Source: Calliopsis andreniformis (lineage: Eukaryota > Arthropoda > Insecta > Hymenoptera > Andrenidae). From it: a stretch of 64,000 nt of DNA. The position numbers and the translations under genes were made by a program. Positions 37,801 to 51,026 of the stretch are shown here, one piece after another; position 1 is the stretch's first letter; every line of letters begins with the position of its first letter. The stretch covers positions 620,001 to 684,000 of the forward strand of contig NC_135068.1 in the NCBI RefSeq assembly GCF_051401765.1, written 5' to 3'. The notes under the pieces were generated by a model that had not been told where the DNA came from, searched no databases, and was given only the letters and a program-made list of their open reading frames with translations.

Positions 37801-39118
37801 TCTGGCGTTGACTTCAAAGGCCCGATCTATTCGATCTTGTGAAGCATCTCCCTAGAGTGAAGCCTAGGACGCCCGAAACGTAGAAATGACCATTACTTTC
37901 ACACCGGTTGCAATTATTCGTCTATACGATTGAAAAACTGTTGTATTTATATTGTATTTTATGCTTCTGGCGTTGACACATAAGGCCCTAACTATTCGAT
38001 ATGGTGGAGCCACGCACTAGAGTGAAGCCTAGGACGCCCGAAACGTAGAAATGACGATTACTTTCACACCTGTTGCAATTATTCGTTTATACGATTGAAA
38101 AACTGTTGTATTTATATTGTATTTTATGCTTCTGGCGTTGACACATAAGGCCCTAACTATCCGATATGGTGGAGCCACGCCCTAGAGTGAAGCCTAGGTT
38201 GCCCGGAACGTAGAAATAACCATTAATTTCTCACTTGTTGCAAATACTCCTGTTATACGATGGAAAAACTGTTGTATTTTTACTGTATTTTATGCTTCTG
38301 GCGTTGATTTCTAAAGCCCTAGCCGTTCTATCAGGTGAACCATCGCCCTAGAGTGGAGACTGTGTTGCACGGAACGTAGAAATGACTATTACTTTCACAC
38401 TTGTTGCAATTATACCGTTTATACGATGGAAAAACTGTTGTATTTCCATTGTATTTCATGCTTCTGGCGTTGACTTCTAAGCCCCGAGCTATTCGATGTG
38501 GTGGAGCAACGAGCTAGAGTGAAGCCTAGGTTGCCCGGAACGTAGAAATGAACATTACTTTCACACTGGTTTCAATGATTTCTTTATACGATGGAAAAAC
38601 TGTTGTATTTTTATTGTATTTTATGCTTCTGGCGTTGACTTCTCAGGCCCGAGCCATTCGACCTTGTGGAGCATCGCCCCAGAGAGAAGCCTGTGTCGCC
38701 CGAAACGTAGAAATGACAATTACTTTCACACTGGTTGCAATTATTCCTTTTATAGGATGGAAAAACTGTTGTATTTATATTGTATTTTCTGCTTCTGGCG
38801 TTGACACCTAAGGCCCGAGCTATTCGATTTGGTAGAGCAACGAGCCAGAGTGAAGCCTAGGTTGGCCGGAACGTAGAAAAGAACATTACTTTCACGCTGG
38901 TTGCAATTATTTCTATTATACGATGGAAAAACTGTTGTATTTTTATTGTATTTTATGCTTCTGGCGTTGACTTCTCAGCCAGAGCTATTCGATCTTGTGG
39001 AGCATCGCACTAGAGTGAAGCCTATGTCGCCCAAAACGTAGAAATGACCATTACTTTCACACTGGTTGCAATTATTCCTGTTATACGATGGAAAAACTGT
39101 TGTATTTATATTGTATTT
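31830..39118. repeat. 7.3-kb block of the right province, copy 1 (9782-bp shift)
   Basis: Matches 41612-48900 at a shift of 9782 bp (59 monomers minus 12). Anchors with exactly this spacing are GCACCTAAGG (31841, 41623), GATCTGCTGG (32858, 42640; 37336, 47118) and TTATGCATCTGG (tgcatc at 33815, 43597). About ten differences were spotted over 7.3 kb, most of them in the last 2 kb. It includes a segment of distinctive monomers at 33765-34440. Confidence 0.87.
33765..34440. repeat. Distinctive four-monomer insert between 27-monomer copies
   Basis: At 33765 the sequence leaves the 4478-bp homology after CTCACTTGTTGCAA and enters monomers with TTCATTGAATTTTATGCATC and ACACTAGTAGGAATC. At about 34440 it returns to the shared register. 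The same insert is at 43547-44222 (shift 9782). Parts of it recur at about 49190-49620 and 55980-56170. It is what makes the 59-monomer period longer than two 27-monomer units. Confidence 0.8.
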
Positions 39119-41221
39119 TATGCTTCAGGCGTTGACTTCTAAGGCCCGAGCTATTCTATTTGGTGGAGCAACGCCCTAGAGTGAAGCGTGGTTGACCGGA
39201 ACGTAGAAATAACCATTAATTTCACACTGGTTGCAATTACTCCTGTTATACAATGGAAAAACTGTTGCATTTTTATTGTATTTTATGCTTCGGGCATTGA
39301 CTTCTAAGGCCCGAGCTATTCGATCTTGTGAAGCATCGCCCTAGAGTGATGCCTAGGTTGGCCTGAACCTAGAAATGACCATTACTTTCACACTGGTTGC
39401 AATTATTCCTTTTATCCGATGGAAAGACTGTTGTATTTATATTGTATTTTATGCTTCTGGCATTGACTTCTAAGGCCCGAGCTGTTCGATCTTGTGAAGC
39501 ATCGCCCTAGAGTGAAGCCTATGCTGCCCGGAACGTAGAAATGACCATTAGTTCCACACTGGTTGCAATTATTTCTATTATACGATGGAAAAACTGTTGT
39601 ACTTTTATTGTATATTATGCTTCTGGCGTTGACCTCGAAGGCCCGAGCTATTCCATCAGGTAGAGCAACGCCCTACACTGAAACCTAGGTTGTCCGGAAC
39701 GTAGAAATGACCATTACTTTCACACTTGTTGCAATTATTCCGTCTATACGATGGAAAAACTGATGTCTTTATATTGTATTTTATGCTTCCGGCGTTGACA
39801 TCTAAGGCCCTAACAATTCGATGTGGTGGAGCAACGCCCTAGAGTGAAGCCTAGGTAGACCGGAACGTAGAAATGACCAATAGTTTCACACTGGTTGCAA
39901 TTATTACTGTTATACGATGGAAAGTCTGTTGTATTTTTATTGCATTTTATGCTTCTAGCGTTGACTTGTAAGGCCCGACCTATTCGATCTGGCGAAGCAT
40001 CGCCCTAGAGTGATGCCTAGGTTGGCCTAAACCTAGAAATGACCATTACTTTCATACTGGTTGCAATTATTCCTTTTATCCGATGGTAAGACTGTTGTAT
40101 TTATATTGTATTTTATGCTTCTGGCGTTGACACCTAAGGCCCAAACTATTCGATGTGGTGGAGCCACGCCCCAGAGTGTAGCCTAGGTCGCCCGAAACGT
40201 AGAAATGACCATTACTTTCACACTGGTTGCAATTATTCCTTTTATCCGATGGAAAGACTGTTGTATTTATATTGTATTTTATGCTTCTGGCGTTGACACC
40301 TAAGGTCCAAACTATTCGATGTGGTGGAGCCACGCCCTAGTGTGAAGCCTAGGTTGCCCGGAACGTAGAAATTACCATTATTTTCACACTGGTTGCAACT
40401 ACTCCTGTTATACAATGGAAAAAGTGTTGTATTTTTATTGTACTTTATGCTTCAGGGGTTGGCTTCTAAGGCCCGAGCTATTCGATTTGGTGGACCAACG
40501 AGCTAGAGTGAAGTCTAGGTTGCTCGGAACGTAGAAATGAATATTACTTTCACACCGGTTGCAATTACTCCTGTTATACAATGGAAAAACTGTTCTATTT
40601 TTATTGTATTTTATGCTTCTGACGTTGACTTCTAAGGCCTGAGTTCTTCGATTTGGTGGAACAAGGAGCAAGAGTGAAGCCTAGGTTGCCCGGAACGTAG
40701 AAATAACCATTAATTTCATACTGGTTGCAATTACTCCTGTTACAAATGGAAAACTTTGTTGTATTTTTATTTTATTTTGTGCTTCTGGCGTTGACACCTA
40801 AGGTCCAAACTATTCGATGTGGTGGAGCCACGCCCTAGTGTGAAGCCTAGGTTGCCCGGAACGTAGAAATTACCATTAATTTCACACTGGTTGCAACTAC
40901 TCCTGTTATACAATGGAAAAAGTGTTGTATTTTTATTGTACTTTATGCTTCAGGGGTTGGCTTCTAAGGCCCGAGCTATTCGATTTGGTGGAGCAACGAG
41001 CTAGAGTGAAGCCTAGGTTGCCCGGAACGTAGAAATGAACATTACTTTCACACTGGTTGCAATTATTTCTATTATACGATGGAAAAACTGTATTATTTTT
41101 ATTGTATTTCATGCTTCTGGCGTTGACTTCTAAGGCCCGATCTATTCGATCTTGTGAAGCATCGCCCCATAGTGAAGCCAAGGTCGCCCGAAACGTAGAA
41201 ATGACCATTACTTTCACACTG
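37301..41221. repeat. 3.9-kb block of the right province, copy 2 (9451-bp shift)
   Basis: Partner of 27850-31770. It overlaps the end of the 7.3-kb block, because two different long-range shifts share monomers here: 37300-39118 also has a third copy at 47082-48900. The 9451-bp homology ends at about 41221. Confidence 0.86.
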
Positions 41222-41611
41222 GCTGCAATTATTTCTTTTATACGATGAAAAACTGTTGTATTTTTATTGTATTTCATGCTTCTGGCGTTGACTTCTAAGG
41301 CCCGAACTATTCGATCTTGTGAAGCATCGCACCATAGTGATGCCTAGGTCGCCCGAAACGTAGAAATGACCATTACTTTCACACTGGTTGCAATTATTCC
41401 TTTTGTACGATGGAAAGACTGTTGTATTTATATTGTATTTTATGCTTCTGGCCTTGACACCTAAGGGCGTAACTATTCGATGTGGTCAAGCATCGCCCTA
41501 GAGTGAAGCATAGGTCGCCCGAAACGTAGAAATGAGAATTACTTTCACACTGGTTGCAATTATTCCTTTTATACGATGGATAAACCGTTGTATTTATATT
41601 GTATTTTATGC
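41222..41611. repeat. Junction monomers, one copy matching 35990-36310
   Basis: After 41221 the sequence changes partner: 41250-41611 matches 35950-36308 and 45730-46090 (CACCATAGTGATGCCTAGG, GGCCTTGACACCTAAGGGCG). Near 41247 there is a one-base loss, TACGATGAAAAACTG instead of TACGATGGAAAAACTG, placed at the switch point. A single-base change GAAGCATAGG at 41507 separates this copy from the other two. Confidence 0.75.
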
Positions 41612-44600
41612 TTCTGGCGTTGGCACCTAAGGCCCTAACTTATCGATGTGGTGCAGCAACGCCCTAGAGTGAAGCCTAGTTTGCCCAGAACGTCGAAATG
41701 ACCATTTCTTTCACACTGGTTTCAATTATATCTATTATACGATGGAAAAGCTATTGTATTTTTATTGTGTTTTCTGCTTCTGGCTTTGACTTCTAAGGAC
41801 CGAGCTGTCCGATCTGGTGCAGCAACGCACTAGAGTGAAACCTAGGTTTCCCAGAACGTAGAAATAACCATTAATTTCACACTGGTTGCACTTACTTCTG
41901 TAATACGACGCACAAAATGTTGTTCTTTTATTGTATTTTATGCTTCTGGCGTTGACACATAAGGTCCTAACTATTGGATGTGGTGGAGCGACGCACTAGG
42001 GTGAAGCCTATGTTGCCGGAACGTAGATATAACCATTAATTTCACACTGGTTGCAATTACTCCTGTTATACAATGGAAAAACTGTTGTATTTTTCTTGTA
42101 TTTTATGCTTTTGGCGTTGGCGTCTAAGTCCCGAGCTATTCGATGTGGTGGAGCAACGAGCTAGAGTGAAGCCTAGGTTGCCCGGAACATAGAAATGACC
42201 ATTACTTTCACTCTGGTTGCAATTATTTCTACTATACGATGGAAGAACTGTTGTATTTTTATTGGATTTTATGCTTCTGGCGTTGACTTGTCAGGCCCGA
42301 GCTATTCGATCTTGTGAAGCATCGCCCCAGAGTGAAGCCTAGGATGCCCGGAACGTTGAAATAACCATTAATTTCACACTGGTTGCAATTACTCCTGTTA
42401 TAAATGGAAAAATTTGTTGTATTTTTATTGTATTTTGTGCTTCTGGCGTTGACATCTAAGGCCCGAGCTATTCGATGTGGTGGAGCAGCGAGCTAGAGTG
42501 AAGCCTAGGTTGCCCGGAACGTAGAAATAACCATTAATTTCACACTGGTTGTAATTACTCCTGTTATACAATGGAAAAACTGATGTATTTTCATTGTATT
42601 TTATGCTTCTGGCGTTGACTTCTAAGGCCCGAGCTATTCGATCTGCTGGAGCGACGCCCTAGAGTGAAGCCTAGGTTGCCCGGAAAGTATAAATAACCAT
42701 TAATTTCTCACTTGTTGCAAATACTCCTTTTATACGATGGAAAAACTGCTGTATTTATATTGTATTCTATGCTTCTGGCGTTGACTTCTAAGGCCCAATC
42801 TATTCGATCTTGTGAAGCATCTCCCTAGAGTGAAGCCTAGGACGCCCGAAACGTAGAAATGACCATTACTTTCACACCGGTTGCAATTATTCGTTTATAC
42901 GATTGAAAAACTGTTGTATTTATATTGTATTTTATGCTTCTGGCGTTGACACATAAGGCCCTAACTATTCGATATGGTGGAGCCACGCCCTAGAGTGAAG
43001 CCTAGGACGCCCGAAGAGTAGAAATGACCTTTACTTTCTCACTGGTTGCAATTATTCCTTTTATACGATGGAAAAACTGCTGTATTTATATTGTATTTTA
43101 TGCTTCTGGCGTTGACTTCAAAGGCCCGATCTATTCGATCTTGTGAAGCATCTCCCTAGAGTGAAGCCTAGGACGCCCGAAACGTAGAAATGACCATTAC
43201 TTTCACACCGGTTGCAATTATTCGTCTATACGATTGAAAAACTGTTGTATTTATATTGTATTTTATGCTTCTGGCGTTGACACATAAGGCCCTAACTATT
43301 CGATATGGTGGAGCCACGCACTAGAGTGAAGCCTAGGACGCCCGAAACGTAGAAATGACGATTACTTTCACACCTGTTGCAATTATTCGTTTATACGATT
43401 GAAAAACTGTTGTATTTATATTGTATTTTATGCTTCTGGCGTTGACACATAAGGCCCTAACTATCCGACATGGTGGAGCCACGCCCTAGAGTGAAGCCTA
43501 GGTTGCCCGGAACGTAGAAATAACCATTAATTTCTCACTTGTTGCAATTATTTCTATTATACGATGGAAAAGCTGTTGTATTTTCATTGAATTTTATGCA
43601 TCTGGCGTTGACCTCTAAGGCCCGAGCTATTCGATGTGGTGGAGCAACGAGCCAGAGTGAAGCCTAGGTTGACCGGAACGTAGAAATGACCATTACTTTC
43701 ACACTAGTAGGAATCATTTCTATTATACGATGGAAAAACTGTTGTACTTTTATTGTATTTTATGCTTCTGGCGTTGACTTCTAAGGCCCGAGCTATTCGA
43801 TCTTGTGGAGCATCGCACTAGAGTGAAGCCTAGGACGCCCGAAACGTAGAAATGACCATTACATTCACACCGGTTGCAATTATTCGTTTATACGATTGAA
43901 AAACTGTTGTATTTATATTGTATTTTATGCTTCTGGCGTTGACACATAAGGCCCTAACTATTCGATATGGTGGAGCCACGCCCTAGAGTGAAGCCTAGGT
44001 TGCCCGGAACGTAGAAATAACCATTAATTTGACACTGGTTGCAATTACTCCTGTTATACAATGGAAAAACTGTTGTACTTTTCTTGTATTTTATGCTTCT
44101 GGCGTTGACATCTAAGGCCCTAACAATTCGATGTGGTGGAGCAACGCCCTAGAGTGAAGCCTAGGTAGCCCGGAACGTAGAAATGACCAATAGTTTCACA
44201 CTGGTTGCAATTATTACAGTTATACGATGGAAAAACTGCTGTATTTATATTGTATTTTATGCTTCTGGCGTTGACTTCTAAGGCCCGAGCTGTTCGATCT
44301 TGTGAAGCATCGCCCTAGAGTGAAGCCTATGTTGCCCGGAACGTAGAAATGACCATTACTTCCACACTGGTTGCAATTATTTCTATTATACGATGGAAAA
44401 ACTGTTGTACTTTTATTGTATATTATGCTTCTGGCGTTGACCTCGAAGGCCCGAGCTATTCCATCAGGTAGAGCAATGCCCTACACTGAAACCTAGGTTG
44501 CCCAGAACGTAGAAATGACCATTACTTTCACACTTGTTGCAATTATTCCGTCTATACGATGGAAAAACTGATGTCTTTATATTGTATTTTATGCTTCCGG

Positions 44601-47600
44601 CGTTGACATCTAAGGCCCTAACAATTCGATGTGGTGGAGCAACGCCCTAGAGTGAAGCCTAGGTAGACCGGAACGTAGAAATGACCAATAGTTTCACACT
44701 GGTTGCAATTATTACTGTTATACGATGGAAAGTCTGTTGTATTTTTATTGCATTTTATGCTTCTAGCGTTGACTTGTAAGGCCCGACCTATTCGATCTGG
44801 CGAAGCATCGCCCTAGAGTGATGCCTAGGTTGGCCTAAACCTAGAAATGACCATTACTTTCATACTGGTTGCAATTATTCCTTTTATCCGATGGAAAGAC
44901 TGTTGTATTTATATTGTATTTTATGCTTCTGGCGTTGACACCTAAGGCCCAAACTATTCGATGTGGTGGAGCCACGCCCCAGAGTGTAGCCTAGGTCGCC
45001 CGAAACGTAGAAATGACCATTACTTTCACACTGGTTGCAATTATTCCTTTTATCCGATGGAAAGACTGTTGTATTTATATTGTATTTTATGCTTCTGGCG
45101 TTGACACCTAAGGTCCAAACTATTCGATGTGGTGGAGCCACGCCCTAGTGTGAAGCCTAGGTTGCCCGGAACGTAGAAATTACCATTAATTTCACACTGG
45201 TTGCAACTACTCCTGTTATACAATGGAAAAAGTGTTGTATATTTATTGTACTTTATGCTTCAAGGGGTTGGCTTCTAAGGCCCGAGCTATTCGATTTGGT
45301 GGACCAACGAGCTAGAGTGAAGCCTAGGTTGCTCGGAACGTAGAAATGAATATTACTTTCACACCGGTTGCAATTACTCCTGTTATACAATGGAAAAACT
45401 GTTCTATTTTTATTGTATTTTATGCTTCTGACGTTGACTTCTAAGGCCTGAGTTCTTCGATTTGGTGGAACAAGGAGCTAGAGTGAAGCCTAGGTTGCCC
45501 GGAACGTAGAAATAACCATTAATTTCATACTGGTTGCAATTACTCCTGTTACAAATGGAAAACTTTGTTGTATTTTTATTTTATTTTGTGCTTCTGGCGT
45601 TGACACCTAAGGTCCAAACTATTCGATGTGGTGGAGCCACGCCCTAGTGTGAAGCCTAGGTTGCCCGGAACGTAGAAATTACCATTAATTTCACACTGGT
45701 TGCAACTACTCCTGTTATACAATGGAAAAAGTGTTGTATTTTTATTGTACTTTATGCTTCAGGGGTTGGCTTCTAAGGCCCGAACTATTCGATCTTGTGA
45801 AGCATCGCACCATAGTGATGCCTAGGTCGCCCGAAACGTAGAAATGACCATTACTTTCACACTGGTTGCAATTATTCCTTTTGTACGATGGAAAGACTGT
45901 TGTATTTATATTGTATTTTATGCTTCTGGCCTTGACACCTAAGGGCGTAACTATTCGATGTGGTCAAGCATCGCCCTAGAGTGAAGCCTAGGTCGCCCGA
46001 AACGTAGAAATGAGAATTACTTTCACACTGGTTGCAATTATTCCTTTTATACGATGGATAAACCGTTGTATTTATATTGTATTTTATGCTTCTGGCGTTG
46101 GCACCTAAGGCCCTAACTTATCGATGTGGTGCAGCAACGCCCTAGAGTGAAGCCTAGTTTGCCCAGAACGTCGAAATGACCATTTCTTTCACACTGGTTT
46201 CAATTATATCTATTATACGATGGAAAAGCTATTGTATTTTTATTGTGTTTTCTGCTTCTGGCTTTGACTTCTAAGGACCGAGCTGTCCGATCTGGTGCAG
46301 CAACGCACTAGAGTGAAACCTAGGTTTCCCAGAACGTAGAAATAACCATTAATTTCACACTGGTTGCACTTACTTCTGTAATACGACGCACAAAATGTTG
46401 TTCTTTTATTGTATTTTATGCTTCTGGCGTTGACACATAAGGTCCTAACTATTGGATGTGGTGGAGCGACGCACTAGGGTGAAGCCTATGTTGCCGGAAC
46501 GTAGATATAACCATTAATTTCACACTGGTTGCAATTACTCCTGTTATACAATGGAAAAACTGTTGTATTTTTCTTGTATTTTATGCTTTTGGCGTTGGCG
46601 TCTAAGTCCCGAGCTATTCGATGTGGTGGAGCAACGAGCTAGAGTGAAGCCTAGGTTGCCCGGAACATAGAAATGACCATTACTTTCACTCTGGTTGCAA
46701 TTATTTCTACTATACGATGGAAGAACTGTTGTATTTTTATTGGATTTTATGCTTCTGGCGTTGACTTGTCAGGCCCGAGCTATTCGATCTTGTGAAGCAT
46801 CGCCCCAGAGTGAAGCCTAGGATGCCCGGAACGTTGAAATAACCATTAATTTCACACTGGTTGCAATTACTCCTGTTATAAATGGAAAAATTTGTTGTAT
46901 TTTTATTGTATTTTGTGCTTCTGGCGTTGACATCTAAGGCCCGAGCTATTCGATGTGGTGGAGCAGCGAGCTAGAGTGAAGCCTAGGTTGCCCGGAACGT
47001 AGAAGTAACCATTAATTTCACACTGGTTGTAATTACTCCTGTTATACAATGGAAAAACTGATGTATTTTCATTGTATTTTATGCTTCTGGCGTTGACTTC
47101 TAAGGCCCGAGCTATTCGATCTGCTGGAGCGACGCCCTAGAGTGAAGCCTAGGTTGCCCGGAAAGTATAAATAACCATTAATTTCTCACTTGTTGCAAAT
47201 ACTCCTTTTATACGATGGAAAAACTGCTGTATTTATATTGTATTTTATGCTTCTGGCGTTGACTTCTAAGGCCCGATCTATTCGATCTTGTGAAGCATCT
47301 CCCTAGAGTGAAGCCTAGGACGCCCGAAACGTAGAAATGACCATTACTTTCACACCGGTTGCAATTATTCGTTTATACGATTGAAAAACTGTTGTATTTA
47401 TATTGTATTTTATGCTTCTGGCGTTGACACATAAGGCCCTAACTATTCGATATGGTGGAGCCACGCCCTAGAGTGAAGCCTAGGACGCCCGAAGAGTAGA
47501 AATGACCTTTACTTTCTCACTGGTTGCAATTATTCCTTTTATACGATGGAAAAACTGCTGTATTTATATTGTATTTTATGCTTCTGGCGTTGACTTCAAA

Positions 47601-48900
47601 GGCCCGATCTATTCGATCTTGTGAAGCATCTCCCTAGAGTGAAGCCTAGGACGCCCGAAACGTAGAAATGACCATTACTTTCACACCGGTTGCAATTATT
47701 CGTCTATACGATTGAAAAACTGTTGTATTTATATTGTATTTTATGCTTCTGGCGTTGACACATAAGGCCCTAACTATTCGATATGGTGGAGCCACGCACT
47801 AGAGTGAAGCCTAGGACGCCCGAAACGTAGAAATGACGATTACTTTCACACCTGTTGCAATTATTCGTTTATACGATTGAAAAACTGTTGTATTTATATT
47901 GTATTTTATGCTTCTGGCGTTGACACATAAGGCCCTAACTATTCGATATGGTGGAGCCACGACCTAGAGTGAAGCCTAGGTTGCCCGGAACGTAGAAATA
48001 ACCATTAATTTCTCACTTGTTGCAAATACTCCTGTTATACGATGGAAAAACTGTTGTATTTTTACTGTATTTTATGCTTCTGGCGTTGATTTCTAAAGCC
48101 CTAGCCGTTCTATCAGGTGAACCATCGCCCTAGAGTGGAGACTGGGTTGCACGGAACGTAGAAATGACTATTACTTTCACACTTGTTGCAATTATACCGT
48201 TTATACGATGGAAAAACTGTTGTATTTCCATTGTATTTCATGCTTCTGGCGTTGACTTCTAAGCCCCGAGCTATTCGATGTGGTGGAGCAACGAGCTAGA
48301 GTGAAGCCTAGGTTGCCCGGAACGTAGAAATGAACATTACTTTCACACTGGTTTCAATGATTTCTTTATACGATGGAAAAACTGTTGTATTTTTATTGTA
48401 TTTTATGCTTCTGGCGTTGACTTCTCAGGCCCGAGCCATTCGACCTTGTGGAGCATCGCCCCAGAGAGAAGCCTGTGTCGCCCGAAACGTAGAAATGACA
48501 ATTACTTTCACACTGGTTGCAATTATTCCTTTTATAGGATGGAAAAACTGTTGTATTTATATTGTATTTTCTGCTTCTGGCGTTGACACCTAAGGCCCGA
48601 GCTATTCGATTTGGTAGAGCAACGAGCTAGAGTGAAGCCTAGGTTGGCCGGAACGTAGAAAAGAACATTACTTTCACGCTGGTTACAATTATTTCTATTA
48701 TACGATGGAAAAACTGTTGTATTTTTATTGTATTTTATGCTTCTGGCGTTGACTTCTAAGGCCCGAGCTATTCGATCTTGTGGAGCATCGCACTAGAGTG
48801 AAGCCTATGTCGCCCAAAACGTAGAAATGACCATTACTTTCACACTGGTTGCAATTCTTCCTGTTATACGATGGAAAAACTGTTGTATTTATATTGGATT
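41612..48900. repeat. 7.3-kb block of the right province, copy 2 (9782-bp shift)
   Basis: Partner of 31830-39118. Differences increase toward the right end: AGAAGTAACC near 47004, TTGGTAGAGCAACGAGCTAG near 48611 against GAGCCAG, GGTTACAATT near 48681. At about 48900 the homology ends and a monomer with GGCCCTGATTAGTCG begins. The extra A in TTCAAGGGGTTGG is present near 45260 as it is near 35478, which supports the pairing. Confidence 0.87.
46955..48834. repeat. 1.9-kb block duplicated at 50436-52315 (3481-bp shift)
   Basis: GATCTGCTGG at 47118 pairs with GACCTGCTGG at 50599, and the TTTCAATGATTTC monomer at 48330 with 51811; both are 3481 bp apart (21 monomers minus 5). The homology starts near GCAGCGAGCTAG and ends at AATGACCATTAC, after which the two copies diverge. 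Differences are more frequent than in the 9782-bp pair. Confidence 0.8.
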
Positions 48901-49498
48901 TTATGCTTCTGGCATTGACACCTAAGGCCCTGATTAGTCGATGTGGCGGAGCAACGACCTAGAGTGAAGCCTAGGTTGCCCGGAACGTAGAAATAACCAT
49001 TAATTTGACACTGGTTGCAATTACTCCTGTTATACAATGGAAAAACTGTTGTACTTTTCTTGTATTTTATGCTTCTGGCGTTGACTTCTAAGGCCCGAGC
49101 TATTCGATGTGGTAGAGCAGCGAGCTAGGGTGAAGCCTAGGTTGCCCGGAACGTAGAAATGACCATTACTTTCACACTAGTTGCAATTATTTCTATTATA
49201 CGATGGAAAAGCTGTTGTATTTTCATTGAATTTTATGCATCTGGCGTTGACCTCTAAGGCCCGAGCTATTCGATGTGGTGGAGCAACGAGCCAGAGTGAA
49301 GCCTAGGTTGACCGGAACGTAGAAATGACCATTACTTTCACACTAGTAGGAATCATTTCTATTATACGATGGAAAAACTGTTGTACTTTTATTGTATTTT
49401 ATGCTTCTGGCGTTGACTTCTAAGGCCCGAGCTATTCGATCTTGTGGAGCATCGCACTAGAGTGAAGCCTATTACGCCCGAAACGTAGAAATGACCAT
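48901..49498. repeat. Segment shared with 55697-56170 (6796-bp shift)
   Basis: TGATTAGTCG at 48931 and 55727, and the TGCATC marker at 49236 and 56032, are 6796 bp apart (41 monomers minus 10). The match covers about 450 bp. The right part, with TATGCATCTGG and ACTAGTAGGAATC, is the same distinctive material found at 33765. Confidence 0.75.
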
Positions 49499-51026
49499 TA
49501 CATTCACACCGGTTGCAATTATTCGTTTATACGATTGAAAAACTGTTGTATTTATATTGTATTTTATGCTTCTGGCGTTGACACATAAGGCCCTAACTAT
49601 TCGATATGGTGGAGCCACGCCCTAGAGTGAAGCCTAGGTTGCCCGGAACGTAGAAATAACCATTAATTTCTCACTTGTTGCAAATACTCCTGTTATACGA
49701 TGGAAAAACTGTTGTATTTTTACTGTATTTTATGCTTCTGGCGTTGATTTCGAAAGCCCTAGCTGTTCTCTCAGGTGAACCATCGCCCTAGAGTGGAGAC
49801 TGTGTTGCCCGGAACGTAGAAATGACTATTACTTTCACACTTGTTGCAATTATACCGTTTATACGATGGAAAAAATGTTGTATTTCCATTGTATTTCATG
49901 CTTCTGGCGTTGACTTCTAAGCCCCGAGCTATTCGATGTGGTGGAGCAACGAGCTAGAGTGAAGCCTAGGTTGCCCGGAACGTAGAAATGAACATTACTT
50001 TCACACTGGCTGCAATTATTTCTATTATACGATGGAAAAACTGTTGTATTTTCTTTGTATTTTATGATTCTGGCGTTGACTTCTCAGGCCCGAGCCATTC
50101 GATCTTGTGAAGCATCGCCCCAGAGTGAAGCCTAGGATGCCCGGAACGTTGAAATAACCATTAATTTCACACTGGTTGCAATTACTCCTGTTATAAATGG
50201 AAAAATTTGTTGTATTTTTATTGTATTTTGTGCTTCTGGCGTTGACATCTAAGGCGCGAGCTATTCGATGCGTTGGAGCATCGCCCTAATGTGAAGCCTA
50301 GGTTGCCCGGAACGTAGCAATAACCATTAATTTCACACTGGTTGCAATCACTCGTGTTATACAATGGAAAAACTGTTGTATTTTTCTTGTATTTTATGCT
50401 TCTGGCGTTGACTTCTATGGCCCGAGCTATTCGATGTTGTGGAGCAGCGAGCTAGAGTGAAGCCTAGGTTGCCCGGAACGTAGAAATAACCATTAATTTC
50501 ACACTGGTTGCAATTACTCCTGTTATACAATGGAAAAACTGATGTATTTTCATTGTATTTTATGCTTCTGGCGTTGACTTCTAAGGCCCGAGCTATTCGA
50601 CCTGCTGGAGCGACGCCCTAGAGTGAAGCCTAGGTTGCCCGGAAAGTATAAATAACCATTAATTTCTCACGTGTTGCAAATACTCCTTTTATACGATGGA
50701 AAAACTGCTGTATTTATATTGTATTTTATGCTTCTGGCGTTGACTTCTAAGGCCCGATCTATTCGATCTTGTGAAGCATCTCCCTAGAGTGAAGCCTAGG
50801 ACGCCCGAAACGTAGAAATGACCATTACTTTCACACCTGTTGCAATTATTCGTTTAGACGATTGAAAAACTGTTGTATTTATATTGTATTTTATGCTTCT
50901 GGCGTTGACACATAAGGCCCTAACTATTCGATATGGTGGAGCCACGCCCTAGAGTGAAGCCTAGGACGCCCGAAGAGTAGAAATGACCTTTACTTTCTCA
51001 CTGGTTGCAATTATTCCTTTTATACG
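49499..51026. repeat. 1.5-kb block duplicated at 52316-53843 (2817-bp shift)
   Basis: CATTCACACCGGTTGC at 49499 and 52316, TTCTTTG at 50051 and 52868, and GACCTGCTGG/GATCTGCTGG at 50599 and 53416 keep a shift of 2817 bp (17 monomers minus 5). Shared rare markers are ATTTCGAAAGCCC, TTCTCTCAGGTG and GATGCGTTGGAGC. The block starts exactly where the 3481-bp pairing stops. Confidence 0.8.

Larger units (their letters stand above)
30010..38241. repeat. 27-monomer tandem HOR (4478-bp shift), two copies
   Basis: 30010-33764 matches 34488-38241 at a shift of 4477-4478 bp (27 monomers minus 4 or 5). Anchors GATCTGCTGG at 32858 and 37336, and GCACCTAAGG at 31841 and 36319, are 4478 apart. One extra A in TTCAAGGGGTTGG near 35478 accounts for the one-base change in shift. 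The middle differs: 31523-31840 of the first copy lacks two monomers found at about 36000-36318. The same 4478-bp spacing is seen again between 42640 and 47118. Confidence 0.82.

Noticed and set aside
40933..41277. Open reading frames of 60-114 codons, for example here, at 31482-31766 and the 87-codon frame at 29097, 38548, 48330, 51811 and 55458
   Set aside because: They are read through satellite monomers on both strands, extend at most about two monomers, share no known domain, and their repetition follows HOR duplication. The 166-bp period shifts the frame by one base per monomer. There is no sign of selection on coding sequence.
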